Assembly (NCBI RefSeq): GCF_026914185.1 | Contig: NC_070562.1 | Location: forward strand, 7,936,001 to 8,000,000 | Origin: Puccinia triticina | Taxonomy: Eukaryota; Basidiomycota; Pucciniomycetes; Pucciniales; Pucciniaceae | Length of the DNA stretch: 64,000 bases | Direction of reading: 5' to 3' | Shown here: piece after piece, positions 10,258 to 21,479 of the stretch | Position numbering within the stretch: position 1 is the first letter of the stretch | How the letters are laid out: each line of letters begins with the position of its first letter | The notes under the pieces: model-generated | Seen by the model: only the letters and a program-made list of their open reading frames with translations | Databases searched by the model: none | Told to the model about the DNA's origin: nothing | Program-made: the position numbers and the translations under genes

Positions 10258-12441
10258 ATTATGAAATAAAGAAAAGTAAAAATAAAAAAATGAAAAATGT
10301 GGAAATTTTCTAATTTCTTGCAAAATTCTCAGAATGTTCATTACTTGGCAATGTTTGCAATTTTTTTCAATTTTTATCATTCTTGTTGCATGCCATACTG
10401 TGCTCTCTAATTTTTATGGAGGCGCTGGACCGACATGTCAGACAGCTTTTTGTTTTTTGCAGTGGGGGACTTCCCGTCGGTTTAGAAAGCCGGCTATTTT
10501 GTATGTTCTATTTCTATTTTGCATTTTTTAGCAAAATAGAAAATGCGACCGCTTTTGCTGTCCTTCTAAATTCGCGGCCCTTCTGCATTTTTGCTTTGGC
10601 TCACCGCATTCGCAGGTGGCTCTTCATCTGTACCCCATCCACCCCACACCCAGCTCCACCAACCACGATGGCCTCCAATCCCCAACCTTAGTCGGCTCAA
10701 ACTGATCAAAATTCTCAGAACCCATCACCCAACACAGCTACTCAAAGTCAGCCTTGTAAGAGCGGATTGAAGAAGAATAAAAAAAAAACAATAAGTCTAC
10801 CTCTACTGGCAAAAAAACGGGTGGCCGGCCCCCAGGTTCGCTAGGATACAACCTCGCAGAGTGTTCGTTCTTAGTCGAGGCTGTCAAGAGTGTTCTTCCG
10901 TTAGGAAATCAAGACTGGAACTCGGCAGCCGATCTTTATAACACCCATGTGCGCAATCTCAACCAACCTGAACCATTGGCGTTGGTGGTATCCATGTGGT
11001 TGCTGGTGGGCATGTGTGGTGATGTACGCTAGAGGGGAGGAAGTTTTCTAAAATTTAGCAGTCTACCTTGGCGGAAGGACCATTTTAGAAAAAATGCGGA
11101 AATTTCTATTTGCTGAAAAAATAGAAAATAGAAATACAAAATACAAAGTAGCCAGCTTTCTAAACCAACTGGAAGTCCTCCAGTGTCTTGAATTTTTTTG
11201 CATTGGCATTTTTTTTATACAAATTCATTCTCCAAGATGGCCAGAAGCCATTGGATTATTGGTTCCCACTGTGCCACAACCACATATACAGACCAATATG
11301 TATATAAATATGTACATAAGGGCTATTGTGGCAACTCTACCTACTTTCTGCACCGCATGGGTACGAAAGCAATGCCTTTAACCATACACAAAGACCATCT
11401 GAGGATGTCCTGAAAGTATTACAGCTTGCTGGATGTCCTTGCAGAGGTTAACGGCTTGTTGAGTGGACTTGGGTCCCTGCGGGACGGGGCCCGTCGACTC
11501 AGTTAAGTTAGAGTGATTTGCGGAGGCTCCCTTCCCGAGGGGTACTTTGTGTCAGCCAGGCTGCACCAGGCCCTCCAAAGAGAGTCTGGTGTAAGTTGGC
11601 AAATCACTTGATAACCATTCTTCTTCTTATCCAGTCAATAATAATTTTTTCGCTGGAATCAAAGGAAGAGGTGGTCTCAATTCCTCAGCTTATATGCTCT
11701 GAAATTCTGTTCTGACTCTCCTGGGCACCTAACCGACCCCCAATCAAGTCAGAGAGGAGCATGATAGAGAGAGCACAAAAGGCAGCATGTAAACAGCTTG
11801 ACCAACTCTTCAGGGCACCTAACCAACCCCCTGTTGAGTGATAAAGAAGTTGCTGAGAATGATGGGGGGGGGTTGGAGCGGGTTAAAACAGAAGAGGTAT
11901 ATATAGGAACCAGGCTGCTCTCCTGCCTGGTGGTACTATTACAGGATTTATAACCAATCCTGACACTGACACGTGTTTGAGTACTGCTACCATTGTATAC
12001 ATACACTGATACAGACTGATACTGATCCCACATGTTTGGTGGATGCTCAAAGCGGAAGCAAGGAAAGATGGCTAGATTCAAAACATGAAACTTGACTGAC
12101 CAGAATATCTGGTTCAGAGCCATTTTTGTCTAGGAGTGTTGGCTTGGAATGTCAGCTCAGAGCCATGGTGGCTGTTTTGTCGCACCAGAGGCACCGTCAG
12201 ACCAACACCAAAGTGGCCGGATTGTTGCTCTGAAAGCATAACAATGGCTGCTTTGTTGGTTCATTTGTCCATTTTGTTGTGGATTCACCCGCATTTCACA
12301 AACAAAAACACGAATTTGGCCGTTTTTGTCGGTCCAGCGCCTCCATAAATTTTACCTCCTTGATTTGAACAGTAATGAACATTCTGAGAAATTTGCAAGA
12401 AATTGGATAATTTTCACATTATCCATTTTTACTTTTTTACT
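10258..12441. mobile_element. TIR element of about 2.2 kb carrying a broken host-type gene
   Basis: The left arm (from about 10258) and right arm (to about 12441) are diverged inverted repeats. They share AATTTCTTGCAAAATTCTCA / GAATGTTCATTAC-type sequence in inverted order, and further in, TTTATGGAGGCGCTGGACCG. The interior holds the DUF6818-like relic at 10668-11030 and no transposase. The right arm abuts the 8-bp duplication of the large foldback at 12450, so that foldback landed at or in its end. Exact termini and duplication are not resolved. Confidence 0.5.
10668..11030 (+). pseudogene. Relic of a rust-expanded SANT/DUF6818-like gene
   Basis: An ATG at 10668 is followed by a stop at the eighth codon, a Gln/Asn/Ser-rich segment and then a frame change in a run of A at about 10780. 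After the shift comes a recognisable block with GRPPGSLGYNLAE, FLVEAVKSVLPLGNQDW and ADLYN, typical of the short DNA-binding-like domain seen in large rust families (DUF6818-like; assignment from memory of the pattern). It ends at a TAG at 11030. The early stop and frameshift show it is not functional as it stands. Confidence 0.5.
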
Positions 12442-12655
12442 TTTTTTATCGGACTTACTTTGCGCACTGCAGAAAACTCTTTGCGCACTGTGGGGGACGT
12501 TGTCTTGACGTCCAGCCCCCAGTGCGCGCTTCTGCCACGGCTCTTTGCGCACTGCATTTTCCCCCAAAAAATTGGCTTGCATTTCTAGAGATATTTTTTG
12601 ATGAATCAATAGAATGGCTTTTTATGATCCCCCAAAAAAATAATCAAGTCATTTA

Positions 12656-12902
12656 CACTGCAAAAATAACTTGGTCAACTGCTTGCAGTTGACATGCAGG
12701 ATACTCAAGCCAAGCTGCCATTGTAACTCCACATGAATGCAGAAGTGCCTTTGTTGGCACAGTCACTGTGCAAGGTGCACAGTGACTGTGCATTGAAGCT
12801 TGGGTTGAGTCAAACCTTGAGTAAGGCTGGTGTAACACCACAAGCTTCCTCAGAGTTGCCGTATGTCAACTGCTCACAGTTGACACAGTTTTTTTTGCAG
12901 TG
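12656..12902. mobile_element. 247-bp CACTA-like MITE, copy 1
   Basis: Ends CACTGCAAAAA.. and ..TTTTTGCAGTG, flanked by TTA on both sides (12653-12655, 12903-12905). The opposite palindrome arm (about 20397-20410) has the uninterrupted site with a single TTA, so ends and 3-bp duplication are certain. CACTG ends with a 3-bp duplication are the CACTA/EnSpm signature. Internally it has CAACTG..CAGTTG hairpins and no coding capacity. Confidence 0.85.
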
Positions 12903-14119
12903 TTAGGGGTCTCCTTGAGCCTAGAGAAAATTGACATGAAAAAATCATATTTTAACGCGACAAGCATTTGAAAAGCCACTTCCTGCAAACCAGTAGCCAC
13001 AAAAACTTCACAGTACAATAGTGCATGTGCAATTTCACAGCCTGGAAATTTGCAGAATTTTCACCAGCTTTCCTGTAGCTCAAATAGGTATTGCGTTTAT
13101 TATTTTGCGTATATGTATAACTTTTTTGTTACACACGCCAAAGGCACAAAATTTTGAGAGCACAAAGAAATATGCTTCAAATTAATCCCTGGAAATTCCT
13201 AGCAATAGTGTGTCATTATAAAATGAGATATGAGGGGTGCGCGGAAGACTTAGTTGGAAAATTACTGCTAACTGTATAGTTTTTTGTTACACACCCAAAC
13301 AGTCCCAAAATTTCAGAAATGTTTTCATTGTGGATATTCTCCGCGCCATCAATTTCTTGGCAATAGTGTGTCATGATAACATGAAATGTAGTGCGGCAGG
13401 CTTAGTAGGAAAATGACTGCTAACTTATCTCATGTTTTAATGACACACTATTGCTAAGAGCTTTATAGCGCGAAGAATATGAAAAATTGAAACATTTCTG
13501 AAAATTTCAGACTGTTTCAGTGTGTAACAAAAAATCCAAGTATATTAAAGCTTCAGGTTCCCAGAAAAAAAATTCAAGGGTTCCCCCTACAATTGAGCAA
13601 ATCACAAAAAAAAAATCAAAGGTTTCCCCCTTTCAAAAACAAGCAAACAGAAGGTCTAATTCCCCTTACAACCCAGAAATTAACACAAAAAAACAAGCCC
13701 TACATACAAAATGATAAAAACAAGGCCCGCTCCCTACCACCTAGCGCAACAAGCTGACACACCGTGGCCCATTGCCCATCCCTGTCTAGCAGGGTTAAAA
13801 AGCAATGAGAAGAAGACCCCCAGCTCGAAAGCACAGGGGGGTCCCCGAATATCCCCCATCAAACTGCGCAAGTGCAACAGCGGATGGGGGTGAGACAACC
13901 CCCCGGCTGGAAGCCAGCCCGGGGAGTCGCCTGAGGAATTATTGATGCCATTCCACGTCTACTTATAGAAAATTTTCCCGGTGTTCCTCATCTCTTGCCA
14001 CCGCAGACCTGCACGTTCCTTGCAATCTGTCCCATGCCAACGCCCACCACGACTTACAACACACCCTGTTGCCTCCTGCCTTGACAGTAGGCGGTCTAAT
14101 ACTAACAACCTGCCACAAA

Positions 14120-16020
14120 TGTACTGACACTTGTGCTCTTCCCAGCCATCACGCAAACACCATCCCGAATATGTACAATCCGTTTTGTTGCCGCAACGGC
14201 TGCCGTGGCGTGTGCCACTTGGCTCACATTCTGTCTGACCTTGGGTGAGACCAAAGAACTTGGCAGACCTGCTCAAGACCCTCGACAGATTGGTTTGGGT
14301 GCGCAACGGTCCGAATTAACCTCCATACACACCTCATCACCGTTCACTTTGCAATCCACTGCCTGTAATTTTCAATCAGAAATGCATTCCTCCATCGGAC
14401 CCTTCCCCCCTGCTCAACTTTCTATCAGCAACTTCTCAACCAGGTGATTTCTGCAGATATTGCCCAGTACAACCCCCAGGTGAGTATGGCCCGCTTCAAT
14501 TGCTTGACTTTTGCTCTCAACAGACTTTCCATGATCTAATTCACTGAATCATTGTCTTCTTTCCTGGTCAATTTTTACCTCTTGAATTCTGTGGACACTT
14601 GTTGTCCAGTTCCTTTGATCTTGCTCCGTGAGTCCGTTATACTCTGATTCTGGTTAAATGCCACCCTTCGCTTTGTGGACACTTGTCGTCCAGACCCATC
14701 AGGCCCTCTCATTGTGATTAATCTTGATCCTTTGACTCGCAGACACTCGGTGTCTGGAACCACACATCATACTTCCATTTCGGACTCGTACTCGTCTCTC
14801 CTTCATCAAGACTGACCAGTAAGCCTCACCATCGAAGTCAATTTGTGATTACATCCTCTTCGTTTCTTTTCCACCAAAAGTGGAAGTATCAGCTTTTGGT
14901 TGCCCACAACCTCAAAATAGTACCTTTTTGATTCCGCTACATCTGATTGCTTTTATGTTATTGTTCCTTCTAGGCAAGATCAATCTTTGATCCAATATGA
15001 ATTGGGGCGCTTGGAAGGTGTCATCAGCAACTATTTCATGAACGTTCGACCTGACGTTGATCTCGCCGAAAGTACCAAGGAGCTTGGAATTGCCTTTGCT
15101 TTCGACAACTTTGATGGAAATGTTAGTTTACTCTCCTTCTAACTGCTCTCGCCTTGGTCTGGCTATGGGCTTGTGATTGCTCATCATCTCGGACCATCTC
15201 ACAGTTGGGTATTGGCTACAATACCATCTCTGTCCTCCACCTCCCCCCACCATTCTACAAGATGATGGAGAAGAACCTGCTTGAGGAGCCTCTATTTGCC
15301 TTTCACTTGGGCTCAGCTGAGGGAAGCAAGGCTGACCCAAAGGGTGGTGAGGTCGTCTTTGGCGGGCTTGACGAGGCGCACTACAAGGGTGAGATCTTCT
15401 ATGCTCCAGTCCGCAGACGCGGTTACTGCAAGTCAAATTGAACTCGGTCCAGTTTGGAGGGAATGAAACTCCACTACGTCGGTGCTGCTATTGATACCGG
15501 ACGTAAGCACTTTTGCTCACCCATCCATATCTTCTGGTCTGACCTGGTTGTTTTTTGTGAACCAATAACAGGCACTTTGCTCATTGCTCTTCCAACCAAG
15601 ACTGCCGAGATCAACAACACGGAGATTGACGCCAAGACGAGCTGGTCCGGCTAATATACCGCCGAATTCAGTTGAATCCTTGACCTACCCAACTTGAACT
15701 TCAACTTTGGAGGCAAGGAACTCACAGTCGCTGGTGAAAACTACCTCCTTTGAGTTCAGGGCACTTGTATCCCTGCGTTCACCGGTCTTGGTGTGCATAT
15801 CTTAGCCTCATCCACTCTTATGTGTTATATCTGAGCTGCCTAACCCCGGCATTACCTCCTCAACCAGATACCCCCAAACATTGGTGAATCGTGGGTCGTT
15901 GGCGACTTGTTCATTTGTACATGGTACACTGTCTGCGACAGGGGCCTGGATGCTGTTGGATTTGCCAAGGCCCGTTGAAATGGGAGGGGTCAGGTTGCCG
16001 ATCTCAATGAGTGCGTTCTA
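14120..16020 (+). pseudogene. Vacuolar/secreted aspartic protease relic (PEP4-like)
   Basis: Pepsin-family (A1) protease remnant inside the Helitron. At about 14173 a signal-peptide-like stretch (RFVAATAAVACATWLTFC) sits where the start codon reads ATC, consistent with a lost ATG. Downstream pieces include GIAFAFDNFDG and, after an intron, GIGYNTISVLH, then FAFHLGS, GGEVVFGGLDEAHYKGEI, and the second active-site region VGAAIDTG at about 15478-15500, followed by IALPTKTAEINN. Later pieces are FNFGGKELTVAGENYLL, GDLFI.TWYTV and GLDAVGFAKAR. In-frame stops at about 15439, 15652 and 15675, plus frameshifts, break it. GT..AG introns are retained, so the gene was captured as genomic DNA, not cDNA. 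Confidence 0.8.
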
Positions 16021-16587
16021 GGAAAGCAATCTGATCATCACCGAGGTCCCTCAGCTTCCTTGTTTCTATTCATTATTTTTTTTCTCTCTCTCTTGGCTTG
16101 CTACGCTGTATTTCTCAAGTTCTCATTTCCACTTCCAGTTCCATCCATCCCTGAAGCTCTTATCAACATCTTCACACTCTGAAGCGGTTGTGCGCCTCAA
16201 AAATTTTTTGCATCAGGTGAGTGAACCGCTATGTTTAGCAAGAGATAGGATGATCCACCCGTGGTAAAATACATGAAAGCTATGAGGATAAAAAGGCCTG
16301 GTAGAAATTAGATCTTGAACCACATATTTTATGGTTTGTTTGCTTTAATTTGCAAACATGATCATCAATGATGTAAAATTATAGATAACAAGGCACGCCA
16401 AAAGTTTGGTGATGCTAAAATGAGTTTTTTTAATTACATGTATGGTTTTAAACTTGATGGCCCATAATGAAACACTTGTATAAGTGTAACAGGGAATGCC
16501 TGGTGAGTTCCATACTGATCAGTCATTTGAATTGGAAGATAGGGAAGAAATCATCTTAGAGATATTCTTGCTGGACCCCTGAGATTG

Positions 16588-16614
16588 CAGCGGCAAAGCC
16601 GCCTTGGCCTCTAA
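16588..16614 (+). mobile_element. Internal second Helitron 3' terminus
   Basis: GCAGCGGCAAAGCCGC followed by CTTGGCCTCTAA and then T repeats the hairpin-plus-CTRR layout of the true end at 17757 and of the Helitron at 36561. It lies 1143 bp before the end actually used. Confidence 0.75.
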
Positions 16615-17730
16615 TGAATACAAGGATGTTGAATTGAAAAGATCAAATAAATCAAAAGACATTCAACCTTTCACATCAGTAAACACACACACATCAGAGG
16701 ATAAGGGGTATCAAGAAAATTTTACTATCTTATCTTACCAGGGTACAAATACTACAAGGCAGGAAGATGCATGCATGACCAATCATAACATACGGACCAT
16801 TAGATATGAGAGAATATAGGTGAGACAGACTAGGATCTGAGGAAATCTTGAAATGGGGTGAGCAAGGACACAAGGCAGAAGGCAGAAAAAAGGAGGCAGA
16901 GGCCAAAAACTCAACAGATTGTTTGTGAAATCAAATCCACTGACACGGCAAAATTATCCAAACGGGTGGATAAATTTGGATAATTTAGCTTGAATGAGCA
17001 GGATTAATTGGTTTGACCCTAATTGGTCAGAGTCATGTTTGGAGGAGAAGTGGAAAGACTGTTAATTGTGTTGTTGGGCCAAACTGGATGGAAGTTCCAG
17101 GCTGGTGGTGTTGGGGTAAGTGGAGCAGGGGGGGGGGGTGGCACTGCCAACGGGTTTTATTGGTTACAACCCCCCACAATAAGTTCAACAGGGGGTGACC
17201 AATTTAATATCAGTCTCCCAGACCAAAATGATGTTGACGTGGCCCACCAATGCACTATCCATTTGCTTTAATGTATTTGTGGGCCGGGGTTGCAACCAAA
17301 CCAACCCCCTTTTTAGTGTGGGAGATAGATGGAGTGAGAGGAAGGGGAAGAGGGGGGGTTCCATGGCAGGGGTTTAGAAGTATAAACCTGAAATTGCTGT
17401 GGCTTAGCCGCCTTGAACTGCTTAATAACTATCCTCAATTCCTCAATTGACCTAAGGCTGATGTCCTCAAATGACAAGTGGTGCTCAATTGACAAAAGTT
17501 CAATTATTTGCTTCCAGAAATAGAAGATTGCCACTCCTGATGTGTGAAGGGAAACATGAAATCCTATGAAATTGAAGTTGTGATCATTTTTGTAATTTTA
17601 CTTTCCAGAACGCGAGGGCAGTCCTAAACAGTATACTTTATTCCATTGCTTAAAATATGATTGCCGATGATTTAGGAATTATTTTCTGCAGTGAGATTCA
17701 GATTTCATGCCATGAGAGGCTTACACCCCG
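16615..17730. other. Segment between the two Helitron 3' ends
   Basis: AT-rich, with a G-run near 17130 and short frames of no evident coding value. It is part of the mobilised Helitron because the empty-site comparison places the end at 17757. Confidence 0.4.
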
Positions 17731-17915
17731 CAGCGGCGTAACCGCTCTGGCCTCTAGTCTATACATGTAGCAGCCATTTTCCTACTAAGCCCGCCGTGCA
17801 CCCCTTATATCTCATGTTATCATGACACACTATTGCCAAGTAATTTATGGCGCGGAGAATATCCACAATGAAAAAATTTCTGAAATTTTGGGACTGTTTG
17901 GGTGTGTAACAAAAA

Positions 17916-19364
17916 CAGATGTACTTTGCGCACTGCAAAAAACTCGTCGCGCACTGCAGGGGGCGTCCACTCGACGTCCCGGCCACAGTGCGCGGTAGCT
18001 CAAAACGCCTCGTGCACTGCAAACGCAAAACTATGAAATTCTCACTTTTTTTTCTGCCAGCCGGCAGAGGGGATTTTTCCTGCTCCTCCATCAAATTCTT
18101 GGAGGATTTGAAGCCCCCAGCTGGACACAAAAAAAGGATGAATAATAAACACAAAAAATAACCTGAGCGCAGGCTCCCGCTCCTCTTGGGCTTTCAACCT
18201 GCCAAATACTCACGGATTGGGTACACAGCCCTTTGAAAACAAAGTTCAAGGGGCAGAAGCTCCGGCGGCCGTACCAATGGCCGGCACAACCCGTTCATTG
18301 AGCGGCGTCTACACACTGGATCCCCCGATGACCGGCCAGGTGCAGTGCAGATTACCGGTCATCAAGGGGAATATGTACTCCTCTCAATGACCGGGTTGCT
18401 CCGGTCATTGGAAGGAGCACATACTTTACTCAATGACCGAGTCCACCCCCATGGAGAGGATTAAACCCTTGCCTCGATGACCGGGTCCGTTCTGGTCATT
18501 GAGAGGAGAGAAACACTCCTCTTGATTACCAGAACAAACTGGTCATTAAGGGGAGGATGCACTCCCTCTTGATGATGTCCAGAATAGCCCCTCAATGAAC
18601 GGGTCCGCTCTGGTCAACAAGAGGAGCCGGACCCGGTCATTAAGGGCAGTGGTTACTCCTTGATGACCGGCGAGGGGAGTATGTCATACTCTCAAAAACC
18701 GGAGCAGACCCGGTAATCAAGGAGAGTTTGCACTCCTCTCAAAGACCGGGTCCGTTCCGGTCAAAACACTACTCTCAATGACCGGAACGGACCCGGTCAT
18801 CAAGGCAAGGGTTTACTCCTCTCCATGACCGGGGTGGACTCGGTCATCGAGTAAAGTATGTGCTCCTTCCAATGACCGGAGCAACCCGGTCATTGAGAGG
18901 AGTACATATTCCCCTTGATGACCGGTAATCTGCACTGCACCTGGCCGGTCATCGGGGGATCCAGTGTGTAGACGCCGCTCAATGACCGGGTTGTGCCGGC
19001 CATTGGTACGGCCGCCGGAGCTTCTGCCCCTTGAACTTTGTTTTCAAAGGGCTGTGTACCCAATCCGTGAGTATTTGGCAGGTTGAAAGCCCAAGAGGAG
19101 CGGGAGCCTGCGCTCAGGTTATTTTTTGTGTTTATTATTCATCCTTTTTTTGTGTCCAGCTGGGGGCTTCAAATCCTCCAAGAATTTGATGGAGGAGCAG
19201 GAAAAATCCCCTCTGCCGGCTGGCAGAAAAAAAAGTGAGAATTTCATAGTTTTGCGTTTGCAGTGCGCGAGGCGTTTTGAGCTACCGCGCACTGTGGCCG
19301 GGACGTCGAGTGGACGCCCCCTGCAGTGCGCGACGAGTTTTTCGCAGTGCGCAAAGTACATCCG
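17916..19364. repeat. Core foldback unit with GACCGG hairpin array
   Basis: Near-perfect palindrome of 1449 bp. Its ends (CAGATGTACTTTGCGC on the left, CGGATGTACTTTGCGC inverted on the right) match the ends of the independent element at 49470-51136. Sub-terminal GCGCACTGC motifs recur several times. A conserved arm (17919-18161 and its inverted copy 19119-19361) leads into about 800 bp of inverted GACCGG-type hairpin units. It sits at the symmetry centre of the larger foldback. Confidence 0.75.
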
Positions 19365-19443
19365 TTTTTGTTACACACCCAAACAGTCCCAAAATTTCAG
19401 AAATTTTTTCATTGTGGATATTCTCCGCGCCATAAATTACTTG

Positions 19444-19690
19444 CACTGCAAAAAAAACTGTGTCAACTGTGAGCAGTTGACATGTGGTAACTCTGAGGAA
19501 GCTTGTGGTGTTACACCAGCCTTACTCAAGGTTTGACTCAACCCAAGCTTCAATGCACAGTCACTGTGCACCTTGCACAGTGACTGTGCCAACAAAGACA
19601 CTTGTGCATTCATGTGGAGTTACAATGGCAGCTTGGCTTTAGTATCCTGCATGTCAACTGCAAGCAGTTGTCCAAGTTTTTTTTGCAGTG
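19444..19690. mobile_element. 247-bp CACTA-like MITE, copy 2
   Basis: Same length and ends as copy 1, flanked by TTG on both sides (19441-19443 and 19691-19693). The left palindrome arm at about 17850 has the intact site with one TTG. Confidence 0.85.
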
Positions 19691-20616
19691 TTGGCAATAG
19701 TGTGTCATGATAACATGAGATATAAGGGGTGCACGGCGGGCTTAGTAGGAAAATGGCTGCTACATGTATAGATTTTTTGTTACACACTGAAACAGTCTGA
19801 AATTTTCAGAAATGTTTCAATTTTTCATATTCTTCGCGCTATAAAGCTCTTAGCAATAGTGTGTCATTAAAACATGAGATAAGTTAGCAGTCATTTTCCT
19901 ACTAAGCCTGCCGCACTACATTTCATGTTATCATGACACACTATTGCCAAGAAATTGATGGCGCGGAGAATATCCACAATGAAAACATTTCTGAAATTTT
20001 GGGACTGTTTGGGTGTGTAACAAAAAACTATACAGTTAGCAGTAATTTTCCAACTAAGTCTTCCGCGCACCCCTCATATCTCATTTTATAATGACACACT
20101 ATTGCTAGGAATTTCCAGGGATTAATTTGAAGCATATTTCTTTGTGCTCTCAAAATTTTGTGCCTTTGGCGTGTGTAACAAAAAAGTTATACATATACGC
20201 AAAATAATAAACGCAATACCTATTTGAGCTACAGGAAAGCTGGTGAAAATTCTGCAAATTATCAGGCTGTGAAATTGCACATGCACTATCGTACTGTGAA
20301 GTTTTTGTGGCTACTGGTTTGCAGGAAGTGGCTTTTCAAATGCTTGTTGCGTTAAAATATGATTTTTTCATGTCAATTTTCTCTAGGCTCAAGGAGACCC
20401 CTAAATGACTTGATTATTTTTTTGGGGGATCATAAAAAGCCATTCTATTGATTCATCAAAAAATATCTCAAGAAATGCAAGCCAATTTTTCGGGGGAAAA
20501 TGCAGTGCGCAAAGAGCCATGGCAGAAGCGCACACTGGGGGCTGGACGTCAGGACGACGACCCCCACAGTGTGCAAAGAGTTTTCCGTAGTGCGCAAAGT
20601 AAGTCCGTTTTTTATT

Positions 20617-21375
20617 CAGGCCCCGTTTGGCAGCAATAATGTTATGTGATGTTGTGCACTTACCTAATGTGATGCACATCACTCTTGAATCTCATGTCTT
20701 TCAACATAACACAAGTGTTTGGCTGCCACTTGCGTCATACAGCTTTCCTACATAACAAGCTCCATGGCCGGTAAATACCGGCCATCAAGCAAACATACTG
20801 GCAAGGCCAATGGAGTGTTTAACTCCTCTCGAAGATGGCTGGTACACGGTCATTGAAAGGAATACAGAGTCCCTTTTGGAGAACACATAGTCCCATCAAT
20901 GACCATTGGTCATCAAAGGGAATACATGGTCCCTTGGATGACCAATGGTCATCAAGGAGAATATGTACACAGTCCCTTTGATGACCAATGGTCATCAAGG
21001 AGAATACATAGTCCCTTTGATGACCAATGGTCATTGGGGAGAATACAAAGTCCCTTTGATGACCATCCCATCAATTGGAGTGTGTACTCCGCTTGGTGAC
21101 TGGTACAAAGTCTGTACCGCCATTGAGGGGAGTAACAGAGGTATGTAGAGTTGGGGGTGTGTCATGTAAGGGTGCCGATATCACCCCAAATACACCCCCA
21201 GGGGTACTATATTGGAAATGGCGGGGATGATGAGGAGTGATGAGGAAAGTCGTGATGACCCTCATAACTTCTCAAATCTGCCAAACATGCGAGTGATACA
21301 ATATGGGCCTCGGTGAGGCCCGGTTATAGAAAAGCAGTGGTTATTACATAACATCACTGCTGCCAAATGGGGCCT
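20617..21375. mobile_element. TIR element with GGCCCCGTTTGG ends and hairpin-array core
   Basis: Left end AGGCCCCGTTTGGCAGCA and right end the complement of AGGCCCCATTTGGCAGCA, followed inside by inverted ATGTTATGTGATG stretches. The core 20760-21130 is a run of GACC..GGTCAT hairpin units with AAGGAGAATA linkers. The target duplication is not clear. It lies one base beyond the right duplication of the large foldback. Confidence 0.6.
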
Positions 21376-21479
21376 TATTTCATAATCAATCTTTGGAACT
21401 TCTTTTCCACCTTTGTAGCCAATCTCATGACTTGAGGTCTGTGGGCTGAGCTTCTGCATTGAAAAATGTGGTGCCAAAA

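Larger units (their letters stand above)
13535..17757 (+). mobile_element. Non-autonomous Helitron with captured protease gene
   Basis: The 5' end TCCAAGTATATTAAAG at 13535 is preceded by A. The 3' end at 17757 has the hairpin GCGGCGTAACCGC about 10 bases before the terminal CTAG, followed by T. The empty site is preserved in the other arm of the surrounding palindrome at about 19768, where the flanks of 13534 and 17758 are directly joined at A/T. This fits the Helitron rule: 5'-TC, 3'-CTRR, insertion between A and T, no duplication. There is no Rep/helicase gene. It contains the aspartic protease relic and a second 3' end at 16614. Confidence 0.88.
12450..20607. mobile_element. Giant foldback element with nested insertions
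   Basis: The left end at 12450 reads CGGACTTACTTTGCGCACTG and the right end at 20607 is its inverted copy. Both are flanked directly by TTTTTTAT (12442-12449 and 20608-20615), an 8-bp target duplication. Reading inward, the two arms match for about 1.2 kb up to the core at 17916-19364. The left arm is interrupted by the MITE at 12656-12902 and the Helitron at 13535-17757. The right arm is interrupted by the MITE at 19444-19690. Removing these gives an element of about 3.4 kb that is almost entirely palindromic. No transposase is encoded; superfamily unknown. Confidence 0.8.

Noticed and set aside
17916..19364. CRISPR-like appearance of regularly spaced repeats
   Set aside because: The sequence is eukaryotic, the units are self-complementary and degenerate, there are no unique spacers of constant length and no cas-like genes.
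17916..19364. 8-bp duplication at the inner core foldback
   Set aside because: The flanks are inverted copies of each other (AACAAAAA / TTTTTGTT), as expected at the palindrome centre, so a direct duplication cannot be claimed there.
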